Source: Prochlorococcus sp. AG-363-B04
GTDB taxonomy: Bacteria > Cyanobacteriota > Cyanobacteriia > PCC-6307 > Cyanobiaceae
Assembly: GCA_003278465.1 (NCBI GenBank)
Contig: QCFC01000014.1
Span: 1-50,530 of the forward strand
Length of the DNA stretch: 50,530 bases
Direction: 5' to 3'
This document shows, piece after piece, positions 28,072 to 37,537 of the stretch. Within the stretch, counting starts at the first letter, position 1. Every line of letters starts with the position of its first letter. The position numbers and the translations under genes are program-made. A model generated the notes under the pieces. The model worked only from the letters and a program-made list of their open reading frames with translations. It was not told the DNA's origin and did no database searches.

Positions 28072-30909
28072 ATGTTAAATCTCCTATTAGGTGATCCCAA
28101 TGGTCGCAAATTAAGGCGGTATCAGCCTCTTGTAACGGATATAAACGTCTTGGAAGAGGAAATTTCTTCACTTACGGACTCTGAACTTCGTTCTAGAACA
28201 GCTTCCTTTAGGAATAATTTAGAAAAAATAGATGATCTCGAAAAACAAAGGCGAGCTTTAGATGATTTACTACCAGAAGCTTTTTCCATAGTTAGAGAAG
28301 CTTCAAAAAGAGTTCTTGGAATGAGGCATTTTGATGTTCAATTGATAGGAGGAATGGTTTTACATGAAGGCCAAATTTCAGAGATGAAAACTGGAGAGGG
28401 AAAAACACTTGTAGCTACTCTCCCTTCTTATCTAAATGCTTTAACCGGACGTGGTGTACATGTGGTTACTGTTAATGATTACTTAGCCAGGAGAGATGCG
28501 GAATGGATGGGACAAGTTCATCGATTTCTAGGTTTATCTGTCGGTTTAATCCAGCAAGATATGTCTCCCTCTGATAGAAGAAAAAATTATGCATGTGATA
28601 TTACCTATGCAACTAATTCAGAATTGGGGTTTGATTATTTAAGAGATAATATGGCAAATGATATAAGTGAAGTTGTTCAAAGAAAGTTTTATTATTGTGT
28701 TATTGATGAAGTAGATTCTATATTAATAGATGAAGCAAGGACACCTTTAATTATTTCCGGACAGGTTGAACGTCCGCAGGAAAAATATCAACAAGCAGCT
28801 AAAGTTGCGGCTGCGTTGGAAAGATCTGCTGAAATAGGTAAAGATGGAATAGATCCAGAAGGTGATTATGAAGTTGATGAGAAGCAGAGAAGTTGCACCT
28901 TGACTGATGAAGGCTTCTCTAAGGCTGAAACAATGCTAGAGGTTAATGATCTTTTTGATCCATCTGACCCTTGGGCGCATTATATTACTAATGCATTAAA
29001 AGCAAAAGAATTATTTATTCGTGATGTTAATTATATAGTTAGAGATGGAGATGCAGTAATAGTAGATGAATTTACTGGTCGTGTAATGCCTGGCAGACGT
29101 TGGAGTGATGGTCAGCATCAGGCTATAGAAGCTAAGGAAGAGCTTAAAATTCAACCAGAAACTCAGACCTTGGCTTCTATTACATATCAGAATTTCTTTT
29201 TATTGTATCCATGTTTGGCAGGAATGACTGGAACTGCAAAAACAGAGGAAGTAGAATTTGAGAAAACTTATAAACTAGAGACTACGGTTATTCCTACTAA
29301 TAGAAAATTATCTCGTCAGGATTGGGTTGATCAAGTTTACAAGACTGAAGAAGCGAAATGGAGAGCAGTTGCGCGGGAGACGGCAGAAATTCATAAGTTG
29401 GGTAGACCAGTTTTAGTTGGCACGACCAGTGTTGAAAAAAGTGAGTTATTAAGTGTTCTTTTATCAGAACAAGATGTACCTCATAATCTTCTAAATGCTA
29501 AGCCTGAAAATGTTGAAAGAGAAGCAGAAATAGTTGCCCAGGCTGGTAGGGCTGGCGCAGTGACAATTGCCACGAACATGGCAGGTAGAGGAACGGATAT
29601 TATTCTTGGAGGTAATAGTGATTATATGGCGCGATTGAAGATGAGAGAAGTTTTACTACCTCGTCTAGTAAAACCGGAAGAGGGTCATCGACCACCAGTT
29701 CCAATACAACGTTTGAAGGAAAATAAGCCTGGATTTGTTACAAAGAATACAGCTAAAGGTAGCGGGAAAAATGAAGCAAAAGCCATAGTAAGTTTGTATC
29801 CTTGTGCATTAACTGAAGAAACTGATAATTCTATAGCTGAGTTAGCAAGACAATTAGTTAAAGTTTGGGGCGATAGACAATTAAGCATTATTGAACTAGA
29901 AGATCGAATAGCTACCGCGGCAGAAAAAGCCCCAACTCAAGATCAGGAGATAGCTTCACTTAGGGAACTAATTAATGTAGTTAAGGCTGAGTACGATGTT
30001 GTTGTAAAGCAAGAGGAAACTAGGGTCAGAGAGGCTGGTGGTCTCCATGTAATTGGTACAGAACGCCATGAATCTCGAAGAGTAGATAATCAGCTGAGAG
30101 GCCGTGCTGGACGCCAAGGTGATTTAGGAAGCACGAGATTTTTTCTGTCCTTGGGAGATAATTTATTGCGTATATTTGGTGGTGAGCGCGTAGCCTCATT
30201 AATGAATGCCTTTCGAGTTGAGGAAGATATGCCAATTGAATCTGGCATGCTTACTAGATCTTTAGAGGGAGCACAAAAGAAGGTAGAAACATATTATTAT
30301 GATATTAGGAAACAAGTTTTTGAATACGATGAGGTTATGAATAATCAGCGCCGTGCTGTTTATTCTGAACGTAAACGTGTACTAGATGGTTTAGCACTAA
30401 AGAAGCAAGTAATTGGCTATGGAGAAAGAACTATGAATGATATTGTTGATGCTTATGCAAATCCAGATCTACCACCAGAAGAATGGGATACTGTTCAACT
30501 TGTTGGGAAAGTTAAGCAATTCGTTTATTTGTTAGAAGATTTAAATCCTGAGCAGATTATTGGTTTAAATATGGATGAACTAAAGGTATTTTTGCAAGAG
30601 CAAGTAAGGAATGCATATGACATGAAAGAAGCTCAGATTGAGGCAGATCATCCTGGAATGATGCGTGAGGCGGAACGTTTCTTTATACTTCAGCAAATTG
30701 ATACTTTATGGCGTGAACATCTTCAGGCAATGGATGCTTTGAGAGAATCAGTTGGTTTAAGGGGGTATGGCCAAAAGGATCCATTAATAGAATATAAGAA
30801 TGAAGGCTATGATATGTTCTTAGAAATGATGACAAATATGCGACGGAATGTAATTTACTCACTGTTTATGTTTCAACCGGCTCCCCAGGTGAATCAAGCT
30901 GATGAATAG
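28072..30909 (+). CDS. secA: Protein translocase ATPase SecA
   Basis: SecA is the ATP-driven motor that pushes preproteins through SecYEG in the plasma and thylakoid membranes. From the ATG at 28072 ([10 protein letters not shown]) it is 945 residues, normal for cyanobacteria. The frame opens 32 codons earlier (27976), but that extension does not look like SecA. Walker A is MKTGEGKT at about 105-112 and the DEAD region [12 protein letters not shown] is near 212. [13 protein letters not shown] and [11 protein letters not shown] are intact. The C-terminus ends in [10 protein letters not shown] without the CxCxSG zinc motif that binds SecB in proteobacteria. Its stop is one base from the convergent GT25 stop. 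Confidence 0.97.
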   Translation: MLNLLLGDPNGRKLRRYQPLVTDINVLEEEISSLTDSELRSRTASFRNNLEKIDDLEKQRRALDDLLPEAFSIVREASKRVLGMRHFDVQLIGGMVLHEGQISEMKTGEGKTLVATLPSYLNALTGRGVHVVTVNDYLARRDAEWMGQVHRFLGLSVGLIQQDMSPSDRRKNYACDITYATNSELGFDYLRDNMANDISEVVQRKFYYCVIDEVDSILIDEARTPLIISGQVERPQEKYQQAAKVAAALERSAEIGKDGIDPEGDYEVDEKQRSCTLTDEGFSKAETMLEVNDLFDPSDPWAHYITNALKAKELFIRDVNYIVRDGDAVIVDEFTGRVMPGRRWSDGQHQAIEAKEELKIQPETQTLASITYQNFFLLYPCLAGMTGTAKTEEVEFEKTYKLETTVIPTNRKLSRQDWVDQVYKTEEAKWRAVARETAEIHKLGRPVLVGTTSVEKSELLSVLLSEQDVPHNLLNAKPENVEREAEIVAQAGRAGAVTIATNMAGRGTDIILGGNSDYMARLKMREVLLPRLVKPEEGHRPPVPIQRLKENKPGFVTKNTAKGSGKNEAKAIVSLYPCALTEETDNSIAELARQLVKVWGDRQLSIIELEDRIATAAEKAPTQDQEIASLRELINVVKAEYDVVVKQEETRVREAGGLHVIGTERHESRRVDNQLRGRAGRQGDLGSTRFFLSLGDNLLRIFGGERVASLMNAFRVEEDMPIESGMLTRSLEGAQKKVETYYYDIRKQVFEYDEVMNNQRRAVYSERKRVLDGLALKKQVIGYGERTMNDIVDAYANPDLPPEEWDTVQLVGKVKQFVYLLEDLNPEQIIGLNMDELKVFLQEQVRNAYDMKEAQIEADHPGMMREAERFFILQQIDTLWREHLQAMDALRESVGLRGYGQKDPLIEYKNEGYDMFLEMMTNMRRNVIYSLFMFQPAPQVNQADE

Positions 30910-30910
30910 A

Positions 30911-31816
30911 TTATTCGAAATCAATGGATTTCTCTGTTGGAAAATTTTGACTTAACCTATCCCAGTAATTTTGTGCATCTATTAATTCTTTTCTTGCATC
31001 TTCTTCCCAGATCTTGAGAGTAATTTCTTTACTTGGTAAGTGAAATGAATTGACATGTTCTGGATGCAGGGAGGAATCTTTTGCATCCAGACAAAAGAGT
31101 GGATAACTACTTACATAACAACTATCTTTAGGCAGTAAGCCAAATAGCCACTTATCTGCAACAGGCCTTATTGCCCATGGATGTGCAATTGGGTGAAAAT
31201 TGGAAGCTAATTTTTCTGCGATTCGACTAATTGATGAAATTAGTCTTTTGTAGGCTGCATCTTTCAAAAGTATTGCACCATTCCCATTACTTCGGATTAA
31301 CTTTTTAGGAACTAGCCATTCTCTGTGACCACTGTTGATCCACATTTTATATAATTCAACTCTTGCGCTACTGCTTATTGGAGCCATTTGGATTGCTAAA
31401 GCATTTTGAGGTGTGCGATCTATTAATTCATCAAGACTGATTGGCCAAGAAGCAGGGACAGCGAGACTTGATCCAATATCATCTTCTATCAAAAGAACCC
31501 AAGATTTGTTTAATTGCTCAGCTTTGATTAAAATTCTTTGCCAGCTTGCTAAGCATGCTAATTCCTTGCGAGTTGTAATTCTCCAAGGGTTTGGTTCCTC
31601 TGCTCTCCTGAGTCCAGGAAGAGTTGATCCTGATTGCCATGGAATGGGTATTGAAAGAAAAAGTTGATTGTGATTATCTGCATCAATTGCTTCAAATCTT
31701 TTTTGTTCCCATTGACCAGATTCTAATGCCCATTCCATGCACTTTCGCCTCCTTTCAGCCCTGGCTAGGTTCATCCAAAGAATTGGAATATTCTGATTAA
31801 GATTTTTATTGAACAT
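30911..31816 (-). CDS. GT25-like glycosyltransferase
   Basis: Looks like a glycosyltransferase family 25 member, the group of LPS galactosyl- and related transferases. IPILWMNLARAERRRKCME matches the family's N-terminal pattern (hydrophobic strand, N-L-x-R-x-x-R-R). ELACLASWQRIL replaces the usual GCxLSH segment, and VLLIEDDI is the acidic motif. The rest is divergent. I start at the ATG at 31816 (301 residues); a TTG at 31837 is also possible. With the ATG it overlaps the end of the kdsB-like gene by 11 bases, so the two are probably coupled. Confidence 0.7.
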   Translation of the reverse strand: MFNKNLNQNIPILWMNLARAERRRKCMEWALESGQWEQKRFEAIDADNHNQLFLSIPIPWQSGSTLPGLRRAEEPNPWRITTRKELACLASWQRILIKAEQLNKSWVLLIEDDIGSSLAVPASWPISLDELIDRTPQNALAIQMAPISSSARVELYKMWINSGHREWLVPKKLIRSNGNGAILLKDAAYKRLISSISRIAEKLASNFHPIAHPWAIRPVADKWLFGLLPKDSCYVSSYPLFCLDAKDSSLHPEHVNSFHLPSKEITLKIWEEDARKELIDAQNYWDRLSQNFPTEKSIDFE

Positions 31817-32582
31817 CTTGATATTCTGATTCTGCAATTTTTCTTGCTAGCTCTAATTGAGCTTTTGTATCTACTGATAATGATTCACCTTCGACAGGGA
31901 ATGTGCCTATTTCAATGCCTGCCTCAATTAATCTTAATTGTTCAAGTTTTTCAATACTTTCAAGATTGGATTTTGGGAAATTATTCCAATTTGCTAATAC
32001 ATCACCTCGATAACCATATATGCCAACATGTCCCCAGTAAGTTGTATATTTATGCCATTCTTTCTCATTAACACCTCTTACATGAGGTATGGCAGATCGT
32101 GAAAAATAGATCGCTCGACCATTTCCAGTAACTAGTGTTTTGACTACATTGGGATCATGTATATTTTGACTTTGCATTTTATATATAGGAGTAAGCATTT
32201 CGGGAGTTGGTTTTCTTTTTAAGAATTCTTCTGCCATTAAATCTATAGATGAAGGATTTATAAATGGTTGATCACCTTGAACATTGATTATTAAACAATT
32301 ACTCAGTGATTCTCCACTTGCAAGTTCCTCTACCACAGAAGAAATTCTTTCGCTACCTGATTCACATTTAGAGCTTGTAAGAATGCTCTTATGGCCCCAT
32401 TCAATAGCTTGATTGCATAAATGCTGATTGTCACTACAAAGAACTATTGAGTCTGCACGATTCGCCATTGCACATCTTTCAAGGACTCTTTGAATCATCG
32501 GCTTGCCTCCGATCTTGGCGAGCACTTTTTCGGGCAGTCTTGAGGATTCGAGACGTGCGGGGATCGCAACAACTATGCGCAT
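31806..32582 (-). CDS. kdsB: 3-deoxy-manno-octulosonate cytidylyltransferase (KdsB-like)
   Basis: KdsB activates Kdo as CMP-Kdo for lipopolysaccharide core synthesis. The CMP-sugar synthetase motif is clear: VVAIPARLESSRLPEKVLAKIGGKP (first ~28 residues), with VQGDQPFI further on. IPHVRGVNEKEWHKYTTYWGHVGIYGYR contains the family's substrate loop, and LEQLRLIEAGIEIGTFPVEG closes it. The length of 258 residues is normal. No kdsA, kdsC or waaA is in the window. Relatives can act on other 3-deoxy-2-keto sugars, so Kdo itself is inferred. It is divergent from the HlyD gene. Confidence 0.88.
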   Translation of the reverse strand: MRIVVAIPARLESSRLPEKVLAKIGGKPMIQRVLERCAMANRADSIVLCSDNQHLCNQAIEWGHKSILTSSKCESGSERISSVVEELASGESLSNCLIINVQGDQPFINPSSIDLMAEEFLKRKPTPEMLTPIYKMQSQNIHDPNVVKTLVTGNGRAIYFSRSAIPHVRGVNEKEWHKYTTYWGHVGIYGYRGDVLANWNNFPKSNLESIEKLEQLRLIEAGIEIGTFPVEGESLSVDTKAQLELARKIAESEYQDVQ

Positions 32583-32636
32583 TGGTTAAATACCGTTTAG
32601 GAAAGGTTTGGATAATTGATGCGAGGACATCCTTTT

Positions 32637-32664
32637 GAAAGTAATCAATTTTTGATTACCTTTC
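32637..32664. promoter_or_regulatory. Bulged stem-loop in the kdsB/hlyD divergent interval
   Basis: GAAA-GTAATCA (32637-32647) pairs with TGATTAC-C-TTTC (32653-32664) around the loop ATTTT: 11 bp with one bulged base. It lies 55 bases upstream of kdsB and 85 bases upstream of the HlyD-type gene, between divergent promoters. It could be an operator-like dyad or a leader hairpin. No T-tract follows on the plus strand. Confidence 0.4.
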
Positions 32665-32748
32665 TACCCTGTCATCTTGCTATTTAAGTTTCCCTTTTGG
32701 TTCTTATTTGCTTTAAGGGCTTAATCTGTTTCTATCTCGAAGTACATT

Positions 32749-33924
32749 GTGTCGAATCCATCCACTTCTGAGGAGAACCCTACAAAAGGGGCAAAAATTT
32801 CTGAACCTGATCAGGTTCAGAAATTAACTCCCAAGCAGGTACTTGGGGATGCTGCTAATCAATGGTTAGCTCGTAACCGTTCTCTTGTTTTAAGGCAGAC
32901 TCCAGTTTGGGCTCAGAGCTTGGCAGCGATATTTATTGGGCTGGGAACTATTGCAGTAGTCGGAAGTGTGATATTTCGCATTGATGAGGTTGTGACTGTT
33001 CAAGGTCAACTAGAGGCAATAACCGGGAGTGTTGGTGTAAAGACGCCTTCTGGTGGCAAGGTTGCTGCAGTGTTTTTTAAAGATGGCCAAATGGTTAAGA
33101 AAGGCCAGTTACTAGTGAGGTTTGATACTCGTCAGGCAGCAGATCAAAAAGCTACATTGACAAGGTTGATTGAGTTAGAAAGAAGAGATCTGGAAAGTAA
33201 GTTGACAATTCTTCATCAGCGTGAGCAAGTTTTGACTAAGAAAGTTGACACAAGTGAGAAGATTATTCGAGATTTAAAAGATCTTGTTGAAAGAGGTGGT
33301 TTTCAAAGAGTTCAGTATCTTCAACAACTAGATCAGCATTATGAATTAAAAAGTCAACTTTCAAATGTAAAACTTGATATGAATCGTGCAAAGTTGGAGA
33401 CAGAGAAGTCACTAGGACAAATGCTTAATCGTTTACGGACATCGGAATTACAACTTCAGTATCAAGAGGTGTCTGCGCCTGTTACAGGTCTAGTCTTTGA
33501 TCCACAAGTAGGGGTTGACGGTGTTTTCCAACCAGGTGAGACAATACTTACTATTGTTCCTCAAACTGGTTTAAAGGCTCAGGTTTTAGTTCCTAATCAA
33601 GATATAGGTTTTGTTAAAACAGGACAGAAAGCCAAAGTTCGAGTTGTTGCATTCCCATTCACCCGTTATGGCGAACTTGAAGGTGAAGTGACTCAGATAG
33701 GAGCCGATGCATTACCTCCTGATGCGAATTTTAACTTTTATAGATTTCCTGTTAAATTAAGTCTGAATAGATCTTATTTGCAAACCAAAGATATAAAGGT
33801 TCCACTTAGGAGTGGTATGGCTATTACAGCAAATTTAAAACTAAGAGAGAAAAGAGTAATTAGCCTGGTTTCTGATATTTTTGTAGACCAAACTGACAGT
33901 ATCAAAAGTATCCGCCAACAGTGA
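32749..33924 (+). CDS. HlyD-family membrane fusion protein
   Basis: The periplasmic adaptor of a type I secretion or ABC export system. It has a 55-residue cytosolic N-terminus and one membrane anchor at about 56-77 (QSLAAIFIGLGTIAVVGSVI). A lipoyl/barrel-sandwich half follows (VQGQLEAITGSVGVKTPSGG, VFFKDGQMVKKGQLLVRFD). Next comes a coiled-coil hairpin (about 130-240), then the second lipoyl half (VSAPVTGLVFDPQVGVDGVFQPGE) and a C-terminal beta domain. The length is 391 residues. It starts at the GTG at 32749. Its natural partner, the ABC exporter at 37534, is separated from it by three minus-strand genes. Confidence 0.88.
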   Translation: MSNPSTSEENPTKGAKISEPDQVQKLTPKQVLGDAANQWLARNRSLVLRQTPVWAQSLAAIFIGLGTIAVVGSVIFRIDEVVTVQGQLEAITGSVGVKTPSGGKVAAVFFKDGQMVKKGQLLVRFDTRQAADQKATLTRLIELERRDLESKLTILHQREQVLTKKVDTSEKIIRDLKDLVERGGFQRVQYLQQLDQHYELKSQLSNVKLDMNRAKLETEKSLGQMLNRLRTSELQLQYQEVSAPVTGLVFDPQVGVDGVFQPGETILTIVPQTGLKAQVLVPNQDIGFVKTGQKAKVRVVAFPFTRYGELEGEVTQIGADALPPDANFNFYRFPVKLSLNRSYLQTKDIKVPLRSGMAITANLKLREKRVISLVSDIFVDQTDSIKSIRQQ

Positions 33925-33939
33925 ACAATTGTTATCTAT

Positions 33940-35175
33940 TTAAAGGCCATTAGCTACATTGTGAATTAATTGAATTTGTCGATTTAAACAATCTTTAAGT
34001 TCATATGATTGTTTTATTGAATTCCTGGCATTTTTTCTTAATTCATGAAAAGATTTTGGCTTTGAAAGACATTCAATAATTTGATCTGATAAATGATTAG
34101 GAGAAGAGAAAGGAACTAATAATCCATTTTTACCATGTTTGATTACTTCTTTTACTGGAGAAGTATCACTAGCAACAATTAAGGACTCGCAACTCATTGC
34201 CTCTAATAAGCTCCAGCTAAGTACAAAAGGATAAGTCAGATATATATGTACTGAGCTAATTTGAAAGGCTTGTTTTAATACTGAGTGCGGTACTCTGCCA
34301 AGATGGTGTACTCGTTTCCAGTCAATTAATTCCCCAGACATTTCTTTAAGTGCAGTTAGCCAACCTTTACCATCTTTACGGTTTGCTCCATAGCTAACAA
34401 TTGGAGTATCCTCTCCAATTAGAAGGACATGAACATTAGGCCGAGCTTTCAGTATTGCTGGAAGTGCTTCCAGGAAGATGTGAATTCCACGATAGGGCTC
34501 AAATGTTCGGTTTACAAATGTAATGATCTCATCGTGATAATTTAATCGAATACCATTAGGAAGATCTAGCATTGCTTGTTGATCGGGATGAGCCCAATCT
34601 GTATCAATTCCATCATGGATAACACTTGTTTTATTTTGTGCCCATAAAGGCAAAGTACTCAATTGAAAATTAGTTGGAGTAATACCTCTTGACATCGAAT
34701 CTAAGTTTAAAAAAACATTGGCATTTTTCATTCTTACTTTTGCTTCTTCCTTCCAAGTTTTGGATGGAGAATATTTATCGGGGAAGTCAGTATCTGTATT
34801 TTTTACTTTATATGCAAACTCTACATAGTGTAGTTGAGGCACTGTTGGCCAAATATCAGCAAGGAATAGACTTTCTCCCCATCCAGGATGTGCAAAGATA
34901 AGATCAGGTTTGTATCCTTGCATGAACAATTTTTTTGCTACTAAGCCAACAGCTTCGCCACGTAAAACTTTTGTTTCTGTTTCCAGCGCAAGTGGGTGAA
35001 TACCTTTCGAGTTGCCTCTAGTTAAATGGTATGTATAATAATTGACAGATTGAAGTATATGATCTTTTGATTTTTTGCTACTTATAGTACTTAAGTTATA
35101 TCCCATTGCACTCAATTTCGGAATCAAATGTTTAAATTGACCAGGGAATCCTTTATGAATAAAAAGTAATTTCAC
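33940..35175 (-). CDS. GT4-family glycosyltransferase
   Basis: A GT-B fold transferase. The N-terminus (LLFIHKGFPGQFKHLIPKL) resembles the Glyco_trans_4 group 3 type, whose members begin with a similar FPGQF(R/K)HL motif. The C-terminal half has the nucleotide-binding landmarks FVNRTFEPYRGIHIFLEALP, VHVLLIGED, the HHLGRVPH loop, and SLLEAMSCESLIVASDTSPVKEVI. The length is 411 residues. The GTG start at 35175 overlaps the stop of the upstream methyltransferase (GTGA), so the two are translationally coupled. Donor and acceptor sugars are unknown. Confidence 0.85.
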   Translation of the reverse strand: MKLLFIHKGFPGQFKHLIPKLSAMGYNLSTISSKKSKDHILQSVNYYTYHLTRGNSKGIHPLALETETKVLRGEAVGLVAKKLFMQGYKPDLIFAHPGWGESLFLADIWPTVPQLHYVEFAYKVKNTDTDFPDKYSPSKTWKEEAKVRMKNANVFLNLDSMSRGITPTNFQLSTLPLWAQNKTSVIHDGIDTDWAHPDQQAMLDLPNGIRLNYHDEIITFVNRTFEPYRGIHIFLEALPAILKARPNVHVLLIGEDTPIVSYGANRKDGKGWLTALKEMSGELIDWKRVHHLGRVPHSVLKQAFQISSVHIYLTYPFVLSWSLLEAMSCESLIVASDTSPVKEVIKHGKNGLLVPFSSPNHLSDQIIECLSKPKSFHELRKNARNSIKQSYELKDCLNRQIQLIHNVANGL

Positions 35176-36032
35176 TGCTGAATTTTTAATGCTGGATGAG
35201 GAATTGGTCTGGGATCTGGATCAGCTCTCAGAGGAAGGTTATTAGGATTACTTTCGCCTGGCATGGCTATCCATATATCTCGAGTTTGATGTGCCCATTC
35301 ATGGTAGGGGTACAATTGTTTTAACACAGATCCAAATCCAGCCATAATTAATGCATTGCATAGGCTTCTTTCTGTCAACCAGAATGCCTTATTATTTTCT
35401 AGACTGCTCCATGAGTGTTTTATTCTCTCTTCTATGTTCCTATCTTCTGGATGCTCAATCCATTCACATCCATAGAGGAAGGTCGACTCCTTTATATTTA
35501 TTCTTTGTTTTGGCTGAGGAGCAATATTAGTATCGATAATTGCCATTCCGTTTTTCTTACATTTGTCGTTTATTCGTTTTAGGGTTGGTAAAATATCTTG
35601 TGCATCTAAATGATATAAGAGTCCCGAACATATAACAATATCAAATGACCCAATTTCTAACCATAAGGAAGGATCAGTCACATCCCCTAATATCCATTTG
35701 CATCGTTGATTAATTTTAAGAGATTTGGCAGCAAATTCTGCTTTAGCTAGATGACCTGGCCTTACGTCTATGCCAGTACATTTTGCTCCTTGTAGACTTA
35801 GTGCAATGCTTATTCCGCCTTCTAAGCAGCCAAGATCTAAAATCTTGAGCCCTTTAATATTCTTTCGTTTTAAAAGAGTCGTTGAGAGACCAGCATAAAT
35901 TAATGCTCTTTGCTGTGCTCTATCAGCCTTATCCTCTTTAATGGTGAATATGCCAGGTGCAATTTCTATATTATGAGCAGTCCATGGGCCGTATTTCTCT
36001 TGTACAAGCTGAAGTTTCGATTGAATATCCAT
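35172..36032 (-). CDS. SAM-dependent methyltransferase
   Basis: A class I methyltransferase. SAM motif I is LKILDLGCLEGGISIALSL, the acidic motif II residue is in CTGIDVRPGHL, and motif III/IV is GSFDIVICSGLLYHL. The C-terminal ~100 residues include a Trp-rich stretch (SLENNKAFWLTERSLC) resembling enzymes that methylate glycans or lipid-linked sugars. The substrate cannot be told. The length is 286 residues with an ATG at 36032. It lies 20 bases after the second methyltransferase and overlaps the GT4 gene, forming a three-gene minus-strand unit. Confidence 0.82.
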   Translation of the reverse strand: MDIQSKLQLVQEKYGPWTAHNIEIAPGIFTIKEDKADRAQQRALIYAGLSTTLLKRKNIKGLKILDLGCLEGGISIALSLQGAKCTGIDVRPGHLAKAEFAAKSLKINQRCKWILGDVTDPSLWLEIGSFDIVICSGLLYHLDAQDILPTLKRINDKCKKNGMAIIDTNIAPQPKQRINIKESTFLYGCEWIEHPEDRNIEERIKHSWSSLENNKAFWLTERSLCNALIMAGFGSVLKQLYPYHEWAHQTRDIWIAMPGESNPNNLPLRADPDPRPIPHPALKIQQ

Positions 36033-36052
36033 TTCGTAATTTTCTTGTTTAA

Positions 36053-36709
36053 TTATTTTAGATTGCCTCCTGGTCCTGCAAGCATTCTCATGTTAAAAAT
36101 ATCAAGTTTATATAGAAATTGATATAGAGCAGGAATGTGAATGGATTTTTTAGCTAAACCAAGTACTAATTTTTGGTCAAATCCTTTTAAATGCTTAATA
36201 GGAAAGCTAATTACAACTGGGAAATGATGAGCAAATTTTGAAACCCACCATTCTGGTGGAGCCAGTAAGATATGAGTATTTCTTCCATCGGGTAGGACTT
36301 TAACTGCTGGTTGAAGATCAATTACTATGTAAGATAAATATGTACATAGGCTATGAATATCATTAATGACTTCATCAATCACACTTATATCAATATGTTC
36401 AAGTACATCTAGACAAAGCAAAAGATCAACCTTTTCTCGAGGTTTTTTATCAAATTTATGAATTGCAGGATCATATCCTAATAATTTGATATCCATTGGT
36501 AGTTCTTTAGTTAGTCTTGAAATTAAGGTCCCTTTACCTGCACCATAATCTAATATTGAATTACAAATGCCTATCTTATGTAATAATCTTATTGCTTTAG
36601 GAAGAAATTCTGAAAGAGCTGAATCCTCAGGCCTGTTGCCAAACTCTTTATTGCTCTCGTGTAATGCCTTATTAAGGCTTGTCATTTCTGTCTCAATTTC
36701 CTTTGCCAT
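36053..36709 (-). CDS. SAM-dependent methyltransferase
   Basis: A second, unrelated-looking class I methyltransferase of 218 residues. Motif I is SILDYGAGKGTLISRL, motif II lies in IKLLGYDPAIHKF, and LLLCLDVLEHID is the motif IV region. The C-terminal half (LAPPEWWVSKFAHHFPVV) suggests a small soluble enzyme. Its ATG is at 36709, 42 bases from the divergent parvulin start. It heads a methyltransferase-methyltransferase-GT4 unit inserted between the two halves of the secretion cassette. The substrate is unknown. Confidence 0.82.
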   Translation of the reverse strand: MAKEIETEMTSLNKALHESNKEFGNRPEDSALSEFLPKAIRLLHKIGICNSILDYGAGKGTLISRLTKELPMDIKLLGYDPAIHKFDKKPREKVDLLLCLDVLEHIDISVIDEVINDIHSLCTYLSYIVIDLQPAVKVLPDGRNTHILLAPPEWWVSKFAHHFPVVISFPIKHLKGFDQKLVLGLAKKSIHIPALYQFLYKLDIFNMRMLAGPGGNLK

Positions 36710-36751
36710 TCCAGAGGCCCTCTAAGCTGATCACATGACATATTCTCACTT

Positions 36752-37537
36752 ATGAAGGAGCTTGACAAAAGTATTGCTCCTAATGAGCCTTCTCCTAAGG
36801 ATTGGTTGACTAAAGATAGACTTGAGAAAGTCAATTCTATTATTCACCCAGCTTTTGATTTGCTTTCAGAAAGTGGACTGGTAAGAGGTGTATTGGCTTA
36901 TTGGATTAGATCTGAACTTTCTTTAGAGATCGAAGAATTAAATCAATCAGAAAAAGAAGAATTCAAAATCTCTTTTGAAAAATGGAGTCAGATGAATAGT
37001 TCAGCTTCTGAATTATCTGTAGAGCAGATCCGAAAGAGAATTCGAGTCTCTATAGCTACTAGTAAGTGGTCTAGTCAGCAATGGAGTAATAGGTTAGAAA
37101 CTTTATATTTATATCGAAAGGAAAGTTTGGATTCTGCAAGTTGTCGACTCTTACGGTTTAGTGATAAATATTTAGGAATGGAATTATATCATCGAATTAA
37201 AGCAGGTGAGACAACTTTTGAGCAGGCATCACTTAAGTATGGAGAGGGCCAGGAACGTTTTAGAGGTGGATTAATTCCTTTGCAATCACTAGAGAAAATG
37301 CCGAATGGCTTAGCACCAATTTTGCAGCGACTTCAACCTGGTTCATTGAGCATGCCTTTGGGATTGAATAAAGGTTTTTGCTTGGTTCAATTAGTGGAAT
37401 GGAAACCCAGTCAGCTTGATGAGGAGACTAAGGGTTTTCTTTTGGCAGAGCAATTACGCTACTGGATCGACATGGTTGTTGATCAGCTACTAACTGAACT
37501 AAATTTGAGTTATCACAAAGATCATCGAGAATCTTGA
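36752..37537 (+). CDS. Parvulin-type peptidyl-prolyl isomerase
   Basis: A 261-residue protein whose C-terminal half is a PpiC/parvulin domain: AGETTFEQASLKYGEG, the GGLIP segment, PGSLSMPLGLNKGFCLVQLVEW. The N-terminal ~120 residues are helical, like the SurA-N chaperone part of periplasmic parvulins. There is no signal peptide or lipobox, so it appears cytosolic. That is unusual for this class and fits a role preparing the substrate of the adjoining exporter (inference). It starts with ATG at 36752, and its stop overlaps the TTG start of the exporter (TTGA at 37534), indicating coupling. Confidence 0.8.
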   Translation: MKELDKSIAPNEPSPKDWLTKDRLEKVNSIIHPAFDLLSESGLVRGVLAYWIRSELSLEIEELNQSEKEEFKISFEKWSQMNSSASELSVEQIRKRIRVSIATSKWSSQQWSNRLETLYLYRKESLDSASCRLLRFSDKYLGMELYHRIKAGETTFEQASLKYGEGQERFRGGLIPLQSLEKMPNGLAPILQRLQPGSLSMPLGLNKGFCLVQLVEWKPSQLDEETKGFLLAEQLRYWIDMVVDQLLTELNLSYHKDHRES

